Program-made: the position numbers and the translations under genes
The notes under the pieces: generated by a model
Told to the model about the DNA's origin: nothing
Databases searched by the model: none
Seen by the model: the letters and a program-made list of their open reading frames with translations, nothing else
NCBI GenBank assembly: GCA_947462875.1
Contig: CANHQJ010000030.1
Coordinates: forward strand, 1-43,410
Direction: 5' to 3'
Source: Verrucomicrobiia bacterium
GTDB lineage: Bacteria > Verrucomicrobiota > Verrucomicrobiia > Verrucomicrobiales > Akkermansiaceae
Length of the DNA: 43,410 bases
Shown: in pieces, positions 8,529 through 16,792 of the stretch
How the letters are laid out: each line of letters starts with the position of its first letter
Position numbering within the stretch: the stretch's first letter is position 1

Positions 8529-9668
8529 TCAGGCGATGTAGCGCGATTCACCACCAACGAGGGTGCGAGCCACCGAAAAATCCCCGCGCAACAGCGTGAT
8601 GTCCGCATGATATCCCGCTTCGATTTTTCCGAATCCGGCGAGGCCCAGCGATTGCGCCTGGTTCCAGGAAGTCGCCTGGATGACTTTTTCGATCGGAAGG
8701 CCCGTGACTTCCACCACGTTGCGCAGGCCCTCGTTTGCGAGCAGAGTCGAGCCAGCCAGAGCGCCACCGACCTTCAGCCGGGCCACGTGATTTTCAATCA
8801 CCACGTCCAGCCCGCCGAGCTGCATCGTGCCGTTGCCGATCCACGAGGCCGCCACGCTATCGGTGATCATCATCAGTCGCTCGATCGGCACCACGGTGAA
8901 GATCAGTTTCAGCATATCGGGGCAGAGGTGGATGGTATCGCAGATCAGTTCGATGTTCACCCGCGGGTCATAGAGGCCGCCGCCGACCACGCCGATTTCG
9001 CGATGGTGCAGGGGCGTCATCGCGTTGCCGAAATGCGTGAGATGTTTCAGGCCCGCGGCGATGCCCTCGGCAAGCTGCGCATAGGTGGCCGAGGTGTGCG
9101 CGGCCGAGCAAACGATGCCCGCCTTGGTCGCCATCGTGATCAACTCCCCAGCGCCCGGCATTTCCGGCGCGAGCGAGACGATGCGGGCGGGTGCGATCTC
9201 ATGCAAACCGCGCAGCTCCTCCCAGTCCGGCAAACGCACGAACTCCGGATTCTGCGCGCCGGCTTTTTCCTTGTTGATGAAAGGCCCCTCGATGTGAAGA
9301 CCGGGGCAGCGTGTGAGATCCTGCTGCTCGCGATACTGCGCCACCTTGCCCACAATCTCACGCAACACCTCGCGCGGCTGGGTAAGGGTGGTGGGCAGCC
9401 AGGTGGTCACGCCCTCTTCCAGTTTTTTCCGCGCGATGTGCCGCACCGCGTCTAACGAATTATCGCAAACGTCCGCGCCATCCGCGCCGTGGCAATGGAT
9501 GTCGAACAATCCCGGCACCGCCAGCAATCCGGTGCCATTGATCACTGCATCCGCCGACGCAGCATCAGAGCCAACCATCGCGATCATGCCATCCTCGATC
9601 AGGATCGATTGCGCTTCACGGCGCTGTTGTGGTGAAATGACAGTGACATGCTGGATGAGTGTTTTCAT
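8529..9668 (-). CDS. nagA: N-acetylglucosamine-6-phosphate deacetylase
   Basis: The product is 379 aa. Metal-binding VPGLFDIHCHGADG (His58, His60), the LHIEGPFINKEKAGA segment with its metal-binding Glu, AAHTSATY, THFGNAMTPLHHRE and the catalytic Asp in MMITDSVAAS match NagA. It removes acetate from GlcNAc-6-phosphate, giving glucosamine-6-phosphate in the cytoplasm. The next enzyme of the route, NagB, is encoded about 22 kb away at 31079. The gene is monocistronic, converges on dprA, and has its own promoter at 9683-9711. Confidence 0.92.
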   Translation of the reverse strand: MKTLIQHVTVISPQQRREAQSILIEDGMIAMVGSDAASADAVINGTGLLAVPGLFDIHCHGADGADVCDNSLDAVRHIARKKLEEGVTTWLPTTLTQPREVLREIVGKVAQYREQQDLTRCPGLHIEGPFINKEKAGAQNPEFVRLPDWEELRGLHEIAPARIVSLAPEMPGAGELITMATKAGIVCSAAHTSATYAQLAEGIAAGLKHLTHFGNAMTPLHHREIGVVGGGLYDPRVNIELICDTIHLCPDMLKLIFTVVPIERLMMITDSVAASWIGNGTMQLGGLDVVIENHVARLKVGGALAGSTLLANEGLRNVVEVTGLPIEKVIQATSWNQAQSLGLAGFGKIEAGYHADITLLRGDFSVARTLVGGESRYIA

Positions 9669-9682
9669 GGGCTACGGATTTT

Positions 9683-9711
9683 GTATTACAAAGAGAAACA
9701 GATAAAGGCAA
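9683..9711 (-). promoter_or_regulatory. Putative nagA promoter
   Basis: TTGCCT (9706-9711) and TAATAC (9683-9688) on the minus strand are 17 bp apart. The -10 ends 14 bp before the ATG, giving a leader of about 7 nt. Confidence 0.4.
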
Positions 9712-9724
9712 GTGCCGAATTCAC

Positions 9725-10303
9725 TCACAGGGCATTTCGCCGGCTCGCCGACTCACAGGCCGCATAGACCCGTTGCAACACGACGGGGTCTTTGAACGAA
9801 AAATGAATGCTCTGCTGATCGATGCGCCGAGGCGCAATCAAGCGCGCCCAAGTGGCAGCCATGATCAGTGAAGTCAGGACGGCGACCACAGCAGCGATGA
9901 TGGCATAGGCGGCGTAATCTTCGAACCGCACCGCCAGGAAAATCATCGGCACGCATGCCAAAAACACCAGCCAAGTGATCAGTACCCGGCGTCGATGCTG
10001 CCGCCGCTGCTTATCCGTCAAATAAAAGGTCACTTTGCCCGTTTTCTGCACGCACAGCACCACGATGATGAAAACGATGAGATTGATCAGCAGCAAAAAC
10101 GCCCATGCGGGATGATACCATGTCAACTTTCGCGTGATCGGTTTCGTCAACTCCTCCGTCTCGCCTGTCTTGAGACAAATCGGAGGAAATGTGTAGTCGC
10201 GCGGAATCAGCAGGCACGAGCCGAGAACGGATACCTGAGTGAAAGCCGGGGGAGGCGTCCATTCCTGCGGCGTTTGATAGGGATCAGTCGAGGTGTCTTC
10301 CAT
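9725..10303 (-). CDS. Hypothetical membrane protein with N-terminal PYQTPQ motif
   Basis: The product is 192 aa. The cytoplasmic-looking N-terminus carries DPYQTPQEWTPPP, a short proline-rich motif shared with the protein at 12531-13178 and common at the start of small membrane proteins of Planctomycetes and Verrucomicrobia. Two to four hydrophobic segments lie between residues about 67 and 155 (FLLLINLIVFIIVVLCV, LITWLVFLACVPMIFLAV, YAIIAAVVAVLTSLIMAA). No enzymatic motif is visible. The gene is divergent from ppk1. A TAGAAG hexamer stands 7 bp before the ATG, though without a convincing -35. Confidence 0.7.
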   Translation of the reverse strand: MEDTSTDPYQTPQEWTPPPAFTQVSVLGSCLLIPRDYTFPPICLKTGETEELTKPITRKLTWYHPAWAFLLLINLIVFIIVVLCVQKTGKVTFYLTDKQRRQHRRRVLITWLVFLACVPMIFLAVRFEDYAAYAIIAAVVAVLTSLIMAATWARLIAPRRIDQQSIHFSFKDPVVLQRVYAACESASRRNAL

Positions 10304-10368
10304 GCGCGACTTCTAAACCATCCGGCATGCCTGATCCAGCAAATCCTGAGATTCCCGTTCAAGTATGC

Positions 10369-10397
10369 TTGGCAAAGTGCCGAATTGCGCCTAGTTT
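10369..10397 (+). promoter_or_regulatory. Putative ppk1 promoter (leaderless)
   Basis: TTGGCA (10369-10374), a 17 bp spacer and TAGTTT (10392-10397) precede the ATG at 10406 by 8 bp. The predicted transcript starts at or within two bases of the start codon. Confidence 0.5.
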
Positions 10398-10405
10398 TCG
10401 CGGGT

Positions 10406-12499
10406 ATGGTCACCCCTTTTCTCAACCGTGAACTCTCGTGGATCGAGTTCAACCAACGAGTCCTGCATCAGGCGCAGCGCGGCGATGTGCCCTTGCTGGA
10501 GAGGGTGAAATTTCTCGCCATCACCGCATCGAACCTCGATGAGTTTTTCCAGGTGCGCATCGGCGGACTGACCTTGCTGCAACGCGCGGGCCGCAAGACA
10601 CCGGATGCCAGCGGCCTCACTCCCACGAAACAACTGGAACTCCTGCGCAAGCGCATTCTGCAATTCGTGGATGACCAGTACCACTTGCTGCACGGCGTAT
10701 TGATGCCGCTTCTGGCAAAACAGGACATCCATTTCCTCGACCCCGCGCGCCTGAATGAATCCCAGAAAACCGCGCTGCGCGCGACCTATGAGCATGCCAT
10801 CATGCCGGTGCTCACGCCCCTTTCCTACGATCCCGGCGAGGCTCCGCCCACGCTTCCCGCTCTCACTCCCATTCTGGCCTGCCGCATCCAGAATCCGGAG
10901 ACTCATGAAAAACGCTACGCCTTCATCCCGCTGCCGGAATCGTTAGGACGCCGCATCGCGCTCACCAACAGCCCGAACACTTTCATTTTGTTAGAGGATC
11001 TTGTCGCGCTGCATGCGTCCTCGTTGTTTCCCGGTGAAACGGTCACGTCCACGGGAGTCTTCCGCCTCACGCGCAATGGCGACATCACCGTGGATGAGGA
11101 CAACACCAACGACCTCGCCGATGAAATGGAGGAGGTGCTCACCGCGCGGCGCTTCGCCGATACCGTGCGTGTGGAAATCCCGATCTCCTGCCCGCGCGAG
11201 CTGATCGCCATCATCCGCAGCGCCACGGGTGCGGGGCGTCAGGAGATCTATACCATCCCGCGCGGACCGGTGGGACTCGCCAGCCTGATGGACCTCGCGT
11301 TTCTCCCCGGCTTCCACACCCTGCGCGATGAGGACTGGCCCGCGCAGCATTCGCCGGACATCGCGCCCGGCGCCTCGATGTTCGAAGCCATTTCGCAAAA
11401 GGACCTGCTGCTGTTCCATCCCTACCAGTCCTTCGATCCCGTGCTGCGTTTGTTAGAGGAAGCCGCCGTCGATCCACAGGTGCTCGCGATCAAACAGGTT
11501 CTTTACCGCACCGCGAAAAAATCACGCATCATCGATGCGCTCATCCTCGCCGCGCAAAACGGCAAACAGGTCACCGTGCTCGTCGAACTCAAGGCCCGCT
11601 TCGATGAAGCGCGCAATCTGATGCGTGCGGATGAATTGCAAAATGCCGGCGTCACCATCGTCTATGGCGTGAAAGGCCTGAAGACCCACGCAAAAATCTG
11701 TCTCGTCGTACGCCGTGAGGAGGGCTCGCTGCGGCGCTATGTCCACCTCGGCACCGGCAACTACAACGAGACCACGGCGAAGCTCTACACCGACATTTCC
11801 TACCTCACCTGCCGGCCCGATTACGGTCATGACGCTTCGCTGTTTTTCAACGCCCTGACGGGTCGTTCGAAGCTGCTGCGCTTCCGCCACCTGGTCCCGG
11901 CACCCACGCAGATGAAACCGCGTTTGCTGGAGCTGATCGCTTCCGAGGCGGACCGCGCCAAGCTCGGCGAACCCGCCTGGATCATGGCCAAGGTCAATTC
12001 GCTGCAGGATCCCGACATCATCCAGGCGCTCTACAAGGCCTCACAAGCCGGTGTGCAAATTTCCCTCAACATCCGCGGCGTGTGCTGCCTCAAGCCGAAC
12101 GACAAGAAGTTTTCGAAAAACATCCGCGTTGTTTCCATCATCGACCGTTACCTCGAACACGCCCGCATTTTCGCCTTCCACCAGGGCGGGCAAAACGCCG
12201 TCTTCATCGCCTCGGCCGACTGGATGTCGCGCAATCTCGATCGTCGCATCGAGCTGATGATCCCGATCGAGGATGCGGCGCTGAAACGCCGCCTCACCGG
12301 CATTCTGAAGAACTGCTTTGCCGACAACAGCAACGCCCATCTCGTGCTGCCCACCGGACTGTCCACGCCCATCGCTCCCGCCAAGGGCGAAAAGCCCTTC
12401 CGCGCGCAGTTGCACTTTTTCCGCGAGGCGAAACGTCTCGCCAAGGCGCGGGAGCACGAGCGCTCGCTCACCTTCGAGCCGCACACTCCCAGTGCTTGA
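10406..12499 (+). CDS. ppk1: Polyphosphate kinase 1
   Basis: The product is 697 aa, the usual PPK1 length. It begins MVTPFLNRELSWIEFNQRVL, followed by AITASNLDEFFQVR. The catalytic region contains LLFHPYQSFDPVLRLLEEAA, IKQVLYRTAKKS, VELKARFDEARN and YGVKGLKTHAKICLVVRR with the phospho-accepting His. HLGTGNYNETTAKLYTDISY follows, and DRYLEHARIFAF carries the second conserved His. PPK1 polymerises the ATP gamma-phosphate into polyphosphate. An in-frame extension back to 9995 is not family-like and lies over the divergent gene; the promoter at 10369 supports 10406. Membrane-protein genes with PYQTPQ motifs flank it on both sides. Confidence 0.95.
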   Translation: MVTPFLNRELSWIEFNQRVLHQAQRGDVPLLERVKFLAITASNLDEFFQVRIGGLTLLQRAGRKTPDASGLTPTKQLELLRKRILQFVDDQYHLLHGVLMPLLAKQDIHFLDPARLNESQKTALRATYEHAIMPVLTPLSYDPGEAPPTLPALTPILACRIQNPETHEKRYAFIPLPESLGRRIALTNSPNTFILLEDLVALHASSLFPGETVTSTGVFRLTRNGDITVDEDNTNDLADEMEEVLTARRFADTVRVEIPISCPRELIAIIRSATGAGRQEIYTIPRGPVGLASLMDLAFLPGFHTLRDEDWPAQHSPDIAPGASMFEAISQKDLLLFHPYQSFDPVLRLLEEAAVDPQVLAIKQVLYRTAKKSRIIDALILAAQNGKQVTVLVELKARFDEARNLMRADELQNAGVTIVYGVKGLKTHAKICLVVRREEGSLRRYVHLGTGNYNETTAKLYTDISYLTCRPDYGHDASLFFNALTGRSKLLRFRHLVPAPTQMKPRLLELIASEADRAKLGEPAWIMAKVNSLQDPDIIQALYKASQAGVQISLNIRGVCCLKPNDKKFSKNIRVVSIIDRYLEHARIFAFHQGGQNAVFIASADWMSRNLDRRIELMIPIEDAALKRRLTGILKNCFADNSNAHLVLPTGLSTPIAPAKGEKPFRAQLHFFREAKRLAKAREHERSLTFEPHTPSA

Positions 12500-12524
12500 C
12501 GTTTCCGCCCGCAACCGCTAGAAA
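12496..12524 (+). promoter_or_regulatory. Putative promoter of the downstream PYQTPQ membrane-protein gene
   Basis: TTGACG (12496-12501), a 17 bp spacer and TAGAAA (12519-12524) end 6 bp before the ATG at 12531. The -35 overlaps the ppk1 stop codon. The transcript would be leaderless. Confidence 0.5.
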
Positions 12525-12530
12525 GCGCAC

Positions 12531-13178
12531 ATGGATACACCATCGCCCTATCAAACGCCGCAAACACAGATGCCACCGCAACCGCCGAGGGATGTGCCGG
12601 ATGTGATGCTGCGCGAGCCCGGAGCCATCAAGACTTTCGGTGTTCTGCACCTGGTGATCGCCGGCTATGGCATTCTGATGGGAGTCATCAGTCTGGTGAG
12701 CACAATCTTTTTCCAAGGGCTCTCCAAAAGTCTCACCACTCCGCGCGGAGCCGCCGGTCCCTCCGGTGCGGATCAGGAAATGGCGATGATGAACTACATG
12801 AACGACCTCAAGGTGTACACATACGTCTCACTCGCGTTCACCTTCCTCCTAGCCGTGCTGCTGATCATAGCGGGCATCGGCCTGCTGAAAGGCCGCGAAA
12901 GCGGACGCGTGATGTCACTCCGCTACGCCTGGGCCTCCCTTGTGACAAAAGCCATCACCTTCGCCATCACCATCGCTGTGGTCATGCCCGCGACCAAACG
13001 CATGACAGACACGCTCTATCAAGGCCTGCCCGGCAAGATGGGCGACACGATGGGCTCCTTAATGCAGTATTCCCAGCTTGTCACCATTCTTTTCACCTGC
13101 ATCTATCCGATCATCGTGCTGGTGGTGATGAAGGGCGAGAAGATCAAGGAATACATGGCCGCACGGGCCGCGGCGTAA
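12531..13178 (+). CDS. Hypothetical membrane protein with N-terminal PYQTPQ motif
   Basis: The product is 215 aa and begins MDTPSPYQTPQTQMPPQPP, close to the opening of the protein at 9725-10303. Four hydrophobic segments are readable: residues about 40-62 (FGVLHLVIAGYGILMGVISL), 100-122 (YVSLAFTFLLAVLLIIAGIG), 138-155 and 180-200. A charged C-terminus (MKGEKIKEYMAARAAA) faces the cytoplasm by the positive-inside rule. No function is recognised. It lies 31 bp after ppk1 but appears to have its own promoter. It converges on the ABC-F gene, 4 bp away. Confidence 0.7.
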   Translation: MDTPSPYQTPQTQMPPQPPRDVPDVMLREPGAIKTFGVLHLVIAGYGILMGVISLVSTIFFQGLSKSLTTPRGAAGPSGADQEMAMMNYMNDLKVYTYVSLAFTFLLAVLLIIAGIGLLKGRESGRVMSLRYAWASLVTKAITFAITIAVVMPATKRMTDTLYQGLPGKMGDTMGSLMQYSQLVTILFTCIYPIIVLVVMKGEKIKEYMAARAAA

Positions 13179-13182
13179 GCCA

Positions 13183-14793
13183 CTACGCTGTCACCGCGCC
13201 GCGATCGTCGTTGAGACCGGATTTTTCCAGGAAGTATTCGTAGCCACCCGAGTACCGGGTGACGGTGCCGTTGTTGATGTGCAAGGTCGTTTCCGCCAGC
13301 GAGCGGATGAAGTGAACATCGTGGGAAATGAATACCAAGGTGCCTTCGTAGCTCTTCAGCGCGGAAACGAGGGAGTCGATCGAAAGGATATCAAGGTGCG
13401 TCGTCGGCTCGTCCATGAGCAGCAGGTTCGGCGGATTGACGAGGAATTTCACCAGGTTCAAACGCGACTTCTCGCCACCGGACAGCACGGGGATGCGCTT
13501 TTCCACATCGGTGCGCCGGAACAGGAAGGAGCCGAGAATCGAGCGCGCCTCATCCTCGCGCAGGGTTGAGCAGGCGGACATCACTTCTTCCAGCACGGTG
13601 TTGTTTTCGTTGAGCGATTCAGAGCGGTGCTGCGAGTAGTAGCCGAGTTTGGTGGCGTAGCCGACGTCGATCTTGCCGCCGTTGATCGGGATCACGCCGG
13701 CGAGGATTTTCAGCAAGGTGGATTTGCCCGCACCGTTGGGCCCCACGAGCACGATCTTGTCGCCGCGCTCGATGGTGAGGTCGAGGTCCTTGTAAATCTG
13801 TTTCGTGCCATAGGCCTGCGAGACTTTTTGCAGCTCGATGACTTTCTGGTTCGAGCGCGGTGGCTGCGGGAAGCTGAACTTGAAGGCCTTGCGCGGTGCG
13901 CGTGGTTTTTCGATTCGTTCGAGTTTTTCGAGGAATTTCACGCGCGATTGCACTTGTGACGCCTTCGAGGTCACTTGGCGGAAGCGATCGATGAATTCCT
14001 GGTGGCCTTCGATTTCCTTCTGCTGATTGCGATAGGCCTGCACCTGTTGCTCGTAGCGTTGCTCGCGTTGTTGCAGGTAGGCGGAGTAGTTTCCGGGATA
14101 GGTGATGAGCTTGGCGGCATCGGGATCGATCTCCACCACGGATTCGACCAAGGCATCCATGAAATCGCGGTCGTGGGAAATCATCAGGATCGCCCCGGAG
14201 TAGTTGAGCAGGTAGCGTTGCAGCCACAGCAGCGAAATCAGGTCGAGGTGGTTCGTCGGTTCGTCCAGCATCAGCAAATCCGGCTCCATGACGAGCAGGC
14301 GTGCGAGGTAGGCGCGCATCACCCAGCCGCCGGAGTATTCGTGCGCGGGTTTGTGGAAGTCCTCTTCCTTGAAGCCGAGGCCGTTGAGGATTTTTTTCGC
14401 CTTCGGTTCGAGCTGGTAGCCGTTGAGGTGATTGAACTGATCCTGTGCCTTGGCGTATTCGGGATCGGCGTGGTTGTCCTTGGCCTCGTGCTCGCGCATG
14501 GTGCGCAGCAGGCCCACCATTTCCGGTGTCACGCCCATGGCGATCTCGATCACCGTCTCATCGCCCGGTGAGCCGGCCTCCTGGGCGAGGTAGCCGGTGA
14601 TGGCGTATTCATCGCGCTCGATGGTTCCCTCGTCCGGGGAATCTTCGTTCAAAATCATGCGGAACAAGGTGGACTTGCCCGCGCCGTTCGGCCCCACCAA
14701 CGCCACGCGTTCGCCCCAGTTGATGGTCATTTCGGCTTCGCGCAGCAGGGTGCGGCCGCCAAGTGTTTTGGTCAATTTGTGAACGGAAAGCAT
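13183..14793 (-). CDS. ABC-F family ATP-binding cassette protein
   Basis: The product is 536 aa from the ATG at 14793. Two ABC domains in one chain without membrane segments define the ABC-F type. Domain 1 has VALVGPNGAGKSTLF, signature YSGGWVMRAYLARLL and MLDEPTNHLD. Domain 2 has IVLVGPNGAGKSTLL, signature LSGGEKSRLNLVKFL and LMDEPTTHLD. The linker (residues about 255-320) is a charged alpha-helical hairpin rich in Gln and Arg. ABC-F proteins act on the ribosome as translation factors or in antibiotic protection. The second Walker B extension reads EPTTHLD instead of the usual EPTNHLD. An upstream in-frame extension to 14904 lacks family resemblance. Confidence 0.9.
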   Translation of the reverse strand: MLSVHKLTKTLGGRTLLREAEMTINWGERVALVGPNGAGKSTLFRMILNEDSPDEGTIERDEYAITGYLAQEAGSPGDETVIEIAMGVTPEMVGLLRTMREHEAKDNHADPEYAKAQDQFNHLNGYQLEPKAKKILNGLGFKEEDFHKPAHEYSGGWVMRAYLARLLVMEPDLLMLDEPTNHLDLISLLWLQRYLLNYSGAILMISHDRDFMDALVESVVEIDPDAAKLITYPGNYSAYLQQREQRYEQQVQAYRNQQKEIEGHQEFIDRFRQVTSKASQVQSRVKFLEKLERIEKPRAPRKAFKFSFPQPPRSNQKVIELQKVSQAYGTKQIYKDLDLTIERGDKIVLVGPNGAGKSTLLKILAGVIPINGGKIDVGYATKLGYYSQHRSESLNENNTVLEEVMSACSTLREDEARSILGSFLFRRTDVEKRIPVLSGGEKSRLNLVKFLVNPPNLLLMDEPTTHLDILSIDSLVSALKSYEGTLVFISHDVHFIRSLAETTLHINNGTVTRYSGGYEYFLEKSGLNDDRGAVTA

Positions 14794-14922
14794 AGGACGG
14801 GCGCGAACGTGGGCGAGAATCCTGTGATTTTCAAGAAGTTTTGCCAATACGATGCAATTCCGAAGGGGCGCTGCGGCGGCTGACTGATGAAAATCGCTCA
14901 CCATCCCCGGGCATAAATCCGC

Positions 14923-14950
14923 TTGTCAGTGGCGTGAGCGATGGCACAAT
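14923..14950 (+). promoter_or_regulatory. Putative malQ promoter
   Basis: TTGTCA (14923-14928), 16 bp, CACAAT (14945-14950), then 9 bp to the ATG at 14960. The transcript would start within a few bases of the start codon. Confidence 0.35.
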
Positions 14951-14959
14951 CGGCGTCCC

Positions 14960-16687
14960 ATGATGTCACCCCACCCGCGCCGCGCCGGCGTATTGTTGCC
15001 TGCCTTTTCTCCGCGACGGGAGGGTGATCTCGGCATTGGTGATACCCGCGCGTTGGCGGAGTGGATCCGCTGGGCGGCGGCGCATGAGGTGGGATTTCTG
15101 CAACTCCTGCCCATCAATCAAACCGGTTCGGATGACAGCCCCTACAATGCCATTTCCTCGGTCGCGCTGGAACCGCTCTACCTGACGATGGAAGCCGGGG
15201 AAATTCCCGGACTGGAAGAGGCCGATGTCATCGCCGCCCGCGAGTCGTTAGGGCGAGAGCTCAGTCACGCGCGGTTGGTGAGTTACGCACGCGTGCGCGC
15301 TTGCAAAAACGAGCTGTTGCGCACGGCATTCGGTCGATTCCATGCGGGGGACTTTTCCGTCGAAAAAGAAGAGCTGCTCCGTTTCCAACGCGAGGAATCC
15401 GCGTGGCTGAACGACTACACGCTGTTCCGCTGGCTGATGGATGCCGCGGGTGGCAGCGAGCGCTGGGACCTGTGGCCCGAGGCCTTCCGCACTCCCGCCA
15501 GGGCGCGCGAGTTTTTCCATGCGCAGCGCGGCAAACGCGGGGATGCCGTGCGGCAGGAGATCCAGTTCCATGCCTGGGTACAGTGGCTCTGTTTCCGCCA
15601 ATGGCGCGCGGTGCGCAAGCTCGCCGACGAGCAGGGCGTGCAGCTCATGGGCGATATTCCCATCGGCATTTCCTATCACTCCGCGGATGTGTTTTTCCAA
15701 CCGGAACAATTCGATCTCGAGTGGTTCGGCGGCGCGCCACCGGAGACCATGTTCAAGCACGACCGCTTCATCCAGCAATGGGGGCAAAACTGGGGCGTGC
15801 CGCTCTACCGCTGGGACTTCATGGAGCAGCAAGGCTATCCGTGGTGGAAACAACGCATCCGCAAGCTGACGGAAATTTTCCACATTTTCCGCATCGATCA
15901 CATCCTCGGATTCTATCGGATTTATGCCTTTCCGTGGCGGCCCACGCGCAATGACGAGTTTCTCGATCTCTCCGCGGACGAAGCCAAAAAACTGACCGGC
16001 GGGCGACTGCCGCAATGGGCCTGGCGCGATGACGGGTCCGAGGATAACCGACTGGCGAATCGCGATGACGGTGATCGCCGCCTGCGCGCGGTGATCGAGG
16101 CCGCTGGTGGTGGCGAGGTCGTGGGCGAGGATCTCGGCTGCGTGCCGGAGTATGTGCGCCCCCATCTCGAGTCGCTCGGCATCGCCGGCTTCCGCATTCC
16201 GCACTGGGATTCGGATCAGGGGCATGTCGTCGATGGCGCGCGCTATCCCGAATGCTCGTTCGCCACCTTCGCCACCCACGATCATGATACCATTGCGGCC
16301 TTGTGGGAATCGTTCCGGCTCAATGCCATCGGTGCCACTGCCACCGGGGAAGAGCAGCTTTCGGGGCAATGGAACATCCGCATGATGGCGGAATTCGGCG
16401 GCATGGACATCGATGTGGAAAATCCCCCGCCTTTCGATCACGATGTGCAATGGCACTTGCTCGATTCGCTGCTCGCCTGCCGTTCCCGCTACGCCGCCCT
16501 GATGATCACCGATCTTTTCGGCATGATCGATCGCTACAACAAGCCCGGCACCGTGGATCCGGAGAACTGGAGCTACCGCCTGCCATTCACGTTGGAGGAA
16601 ATCGAACAGGACCCGGAAAAACAACGCGACATCCAACGCCTGCGCGAGTCCATCCGACGCTGGCGTCCGCTGGATGCGGGGGAGTAA
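14960..16687 (+). CDS. malQ: 4-alpha-glucanotransferase
   Basis: The product is 575 aa, in the range of GH77 amylomaltases. It opens with RRAGVLLPAFSPRREGDLGIGD and LQLLPINQTGSDDSPYNAISS. The nucleophile region is FRIDHILGFYRIYAFPW, the acid/base region GEDLGCVPEYVRPHLESLGI, and the stabilising Asp lies in FATHDHDTIAALW. The enzyme transfers alpha-1,4-glucan segments in cytoplasmic maltodextrin and glycogen metabolism. The ATG at 14960 is followed by a second ATG at 14963. The stop codon is the first triplet of a repeat shared with 40841-40867. Confidence 0.95.
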   Translation: MMSPHPRRAGVLLPAFSPRREGDLGIGDTRALAEWIRWAAAHEVGFLQLLPINQTGSDDSPYNAISSVALEPLYLTMEAGEIPGLEEADVIAARESLGRELSHARLVSYARVRACKNELLRTAFGRFHAGDFSVEKEELLRFQREESAWLNDYTLFRWLMDAAGGSERWDLWPEAFRTPARAREFFHAQRGKRGDAVRQEIQFHAWVQWLCFRQWRAVRKLADEQGVQLMGDIPIGISYHSADVFFQPEQFDLEWFGGAPPETMFKHDRFIQQWGQNWGVPLYRWDFMEQQGYPWWKQRIRKLTEIFHIFRIDHILGFYRIYAFPWRPTRNDEFLDLSADEAKKLTGGRLPQWAWRDDGSEDNRLANRDDGDRRLRAVIEAAGGGEVVGEDLGCVPEYVRPHLESLGIAGFRIPHWDSDQGHVVDGARYPECSFATFATHDHDTIAALWESFRLNAIGATATGEEQLSGQWNIRMMAEFGGMDIDVENPPPFDHDVQWHLLDSLLACRSRYAALMITDLFGMIDRYNKPGTVDPENWSYRLPFTLEEIEQDPEKQRDIQRLRESIRRWRPLDAGE

Positions 16688-16764
16688 GGAGAAGAGGTTT
16701 GCAACCCCTTTTACGGACCTTGCTCGCGGCGCAGGCAAAGAAAAAGGGGATGCAATCCCCTTTT
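16685..16764. repeat. REP/BIME-like pair of palindromes behind malQ
   Basis: The first palindrome is AAGAGGTT-TGC-AACCCCTT (16692-16710, one mismatch) and the second is AAAAGGGGAT-GCA-ATCCCCTTTT (16742-16764, perfect 10-bp arms). The two have opposite centres (TGC and GCA), as in paired palindromic units. A 27-base block from 16685 (TAAGGAGAAGaGGTTTGCAA and following bases) recurs on the opposite strand at 40841-40867 with one difference. The second palindrome ends in TTTT and may terminate transcription in both directions between malQ and the convergent lipoprotein gene. Confidence 0.7.
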
Positions 16765-16792
16765 CCTTGGTTGACAATGTGAGGAACGCGGC

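Noticed and set aside
9995-10405. N-terminal extension of polyphosphate kinase
   Set aside because: It overlaps the divergent membrane-protein gene, lacks PPK1 similarity, and contains the promoter at 10369-10397.
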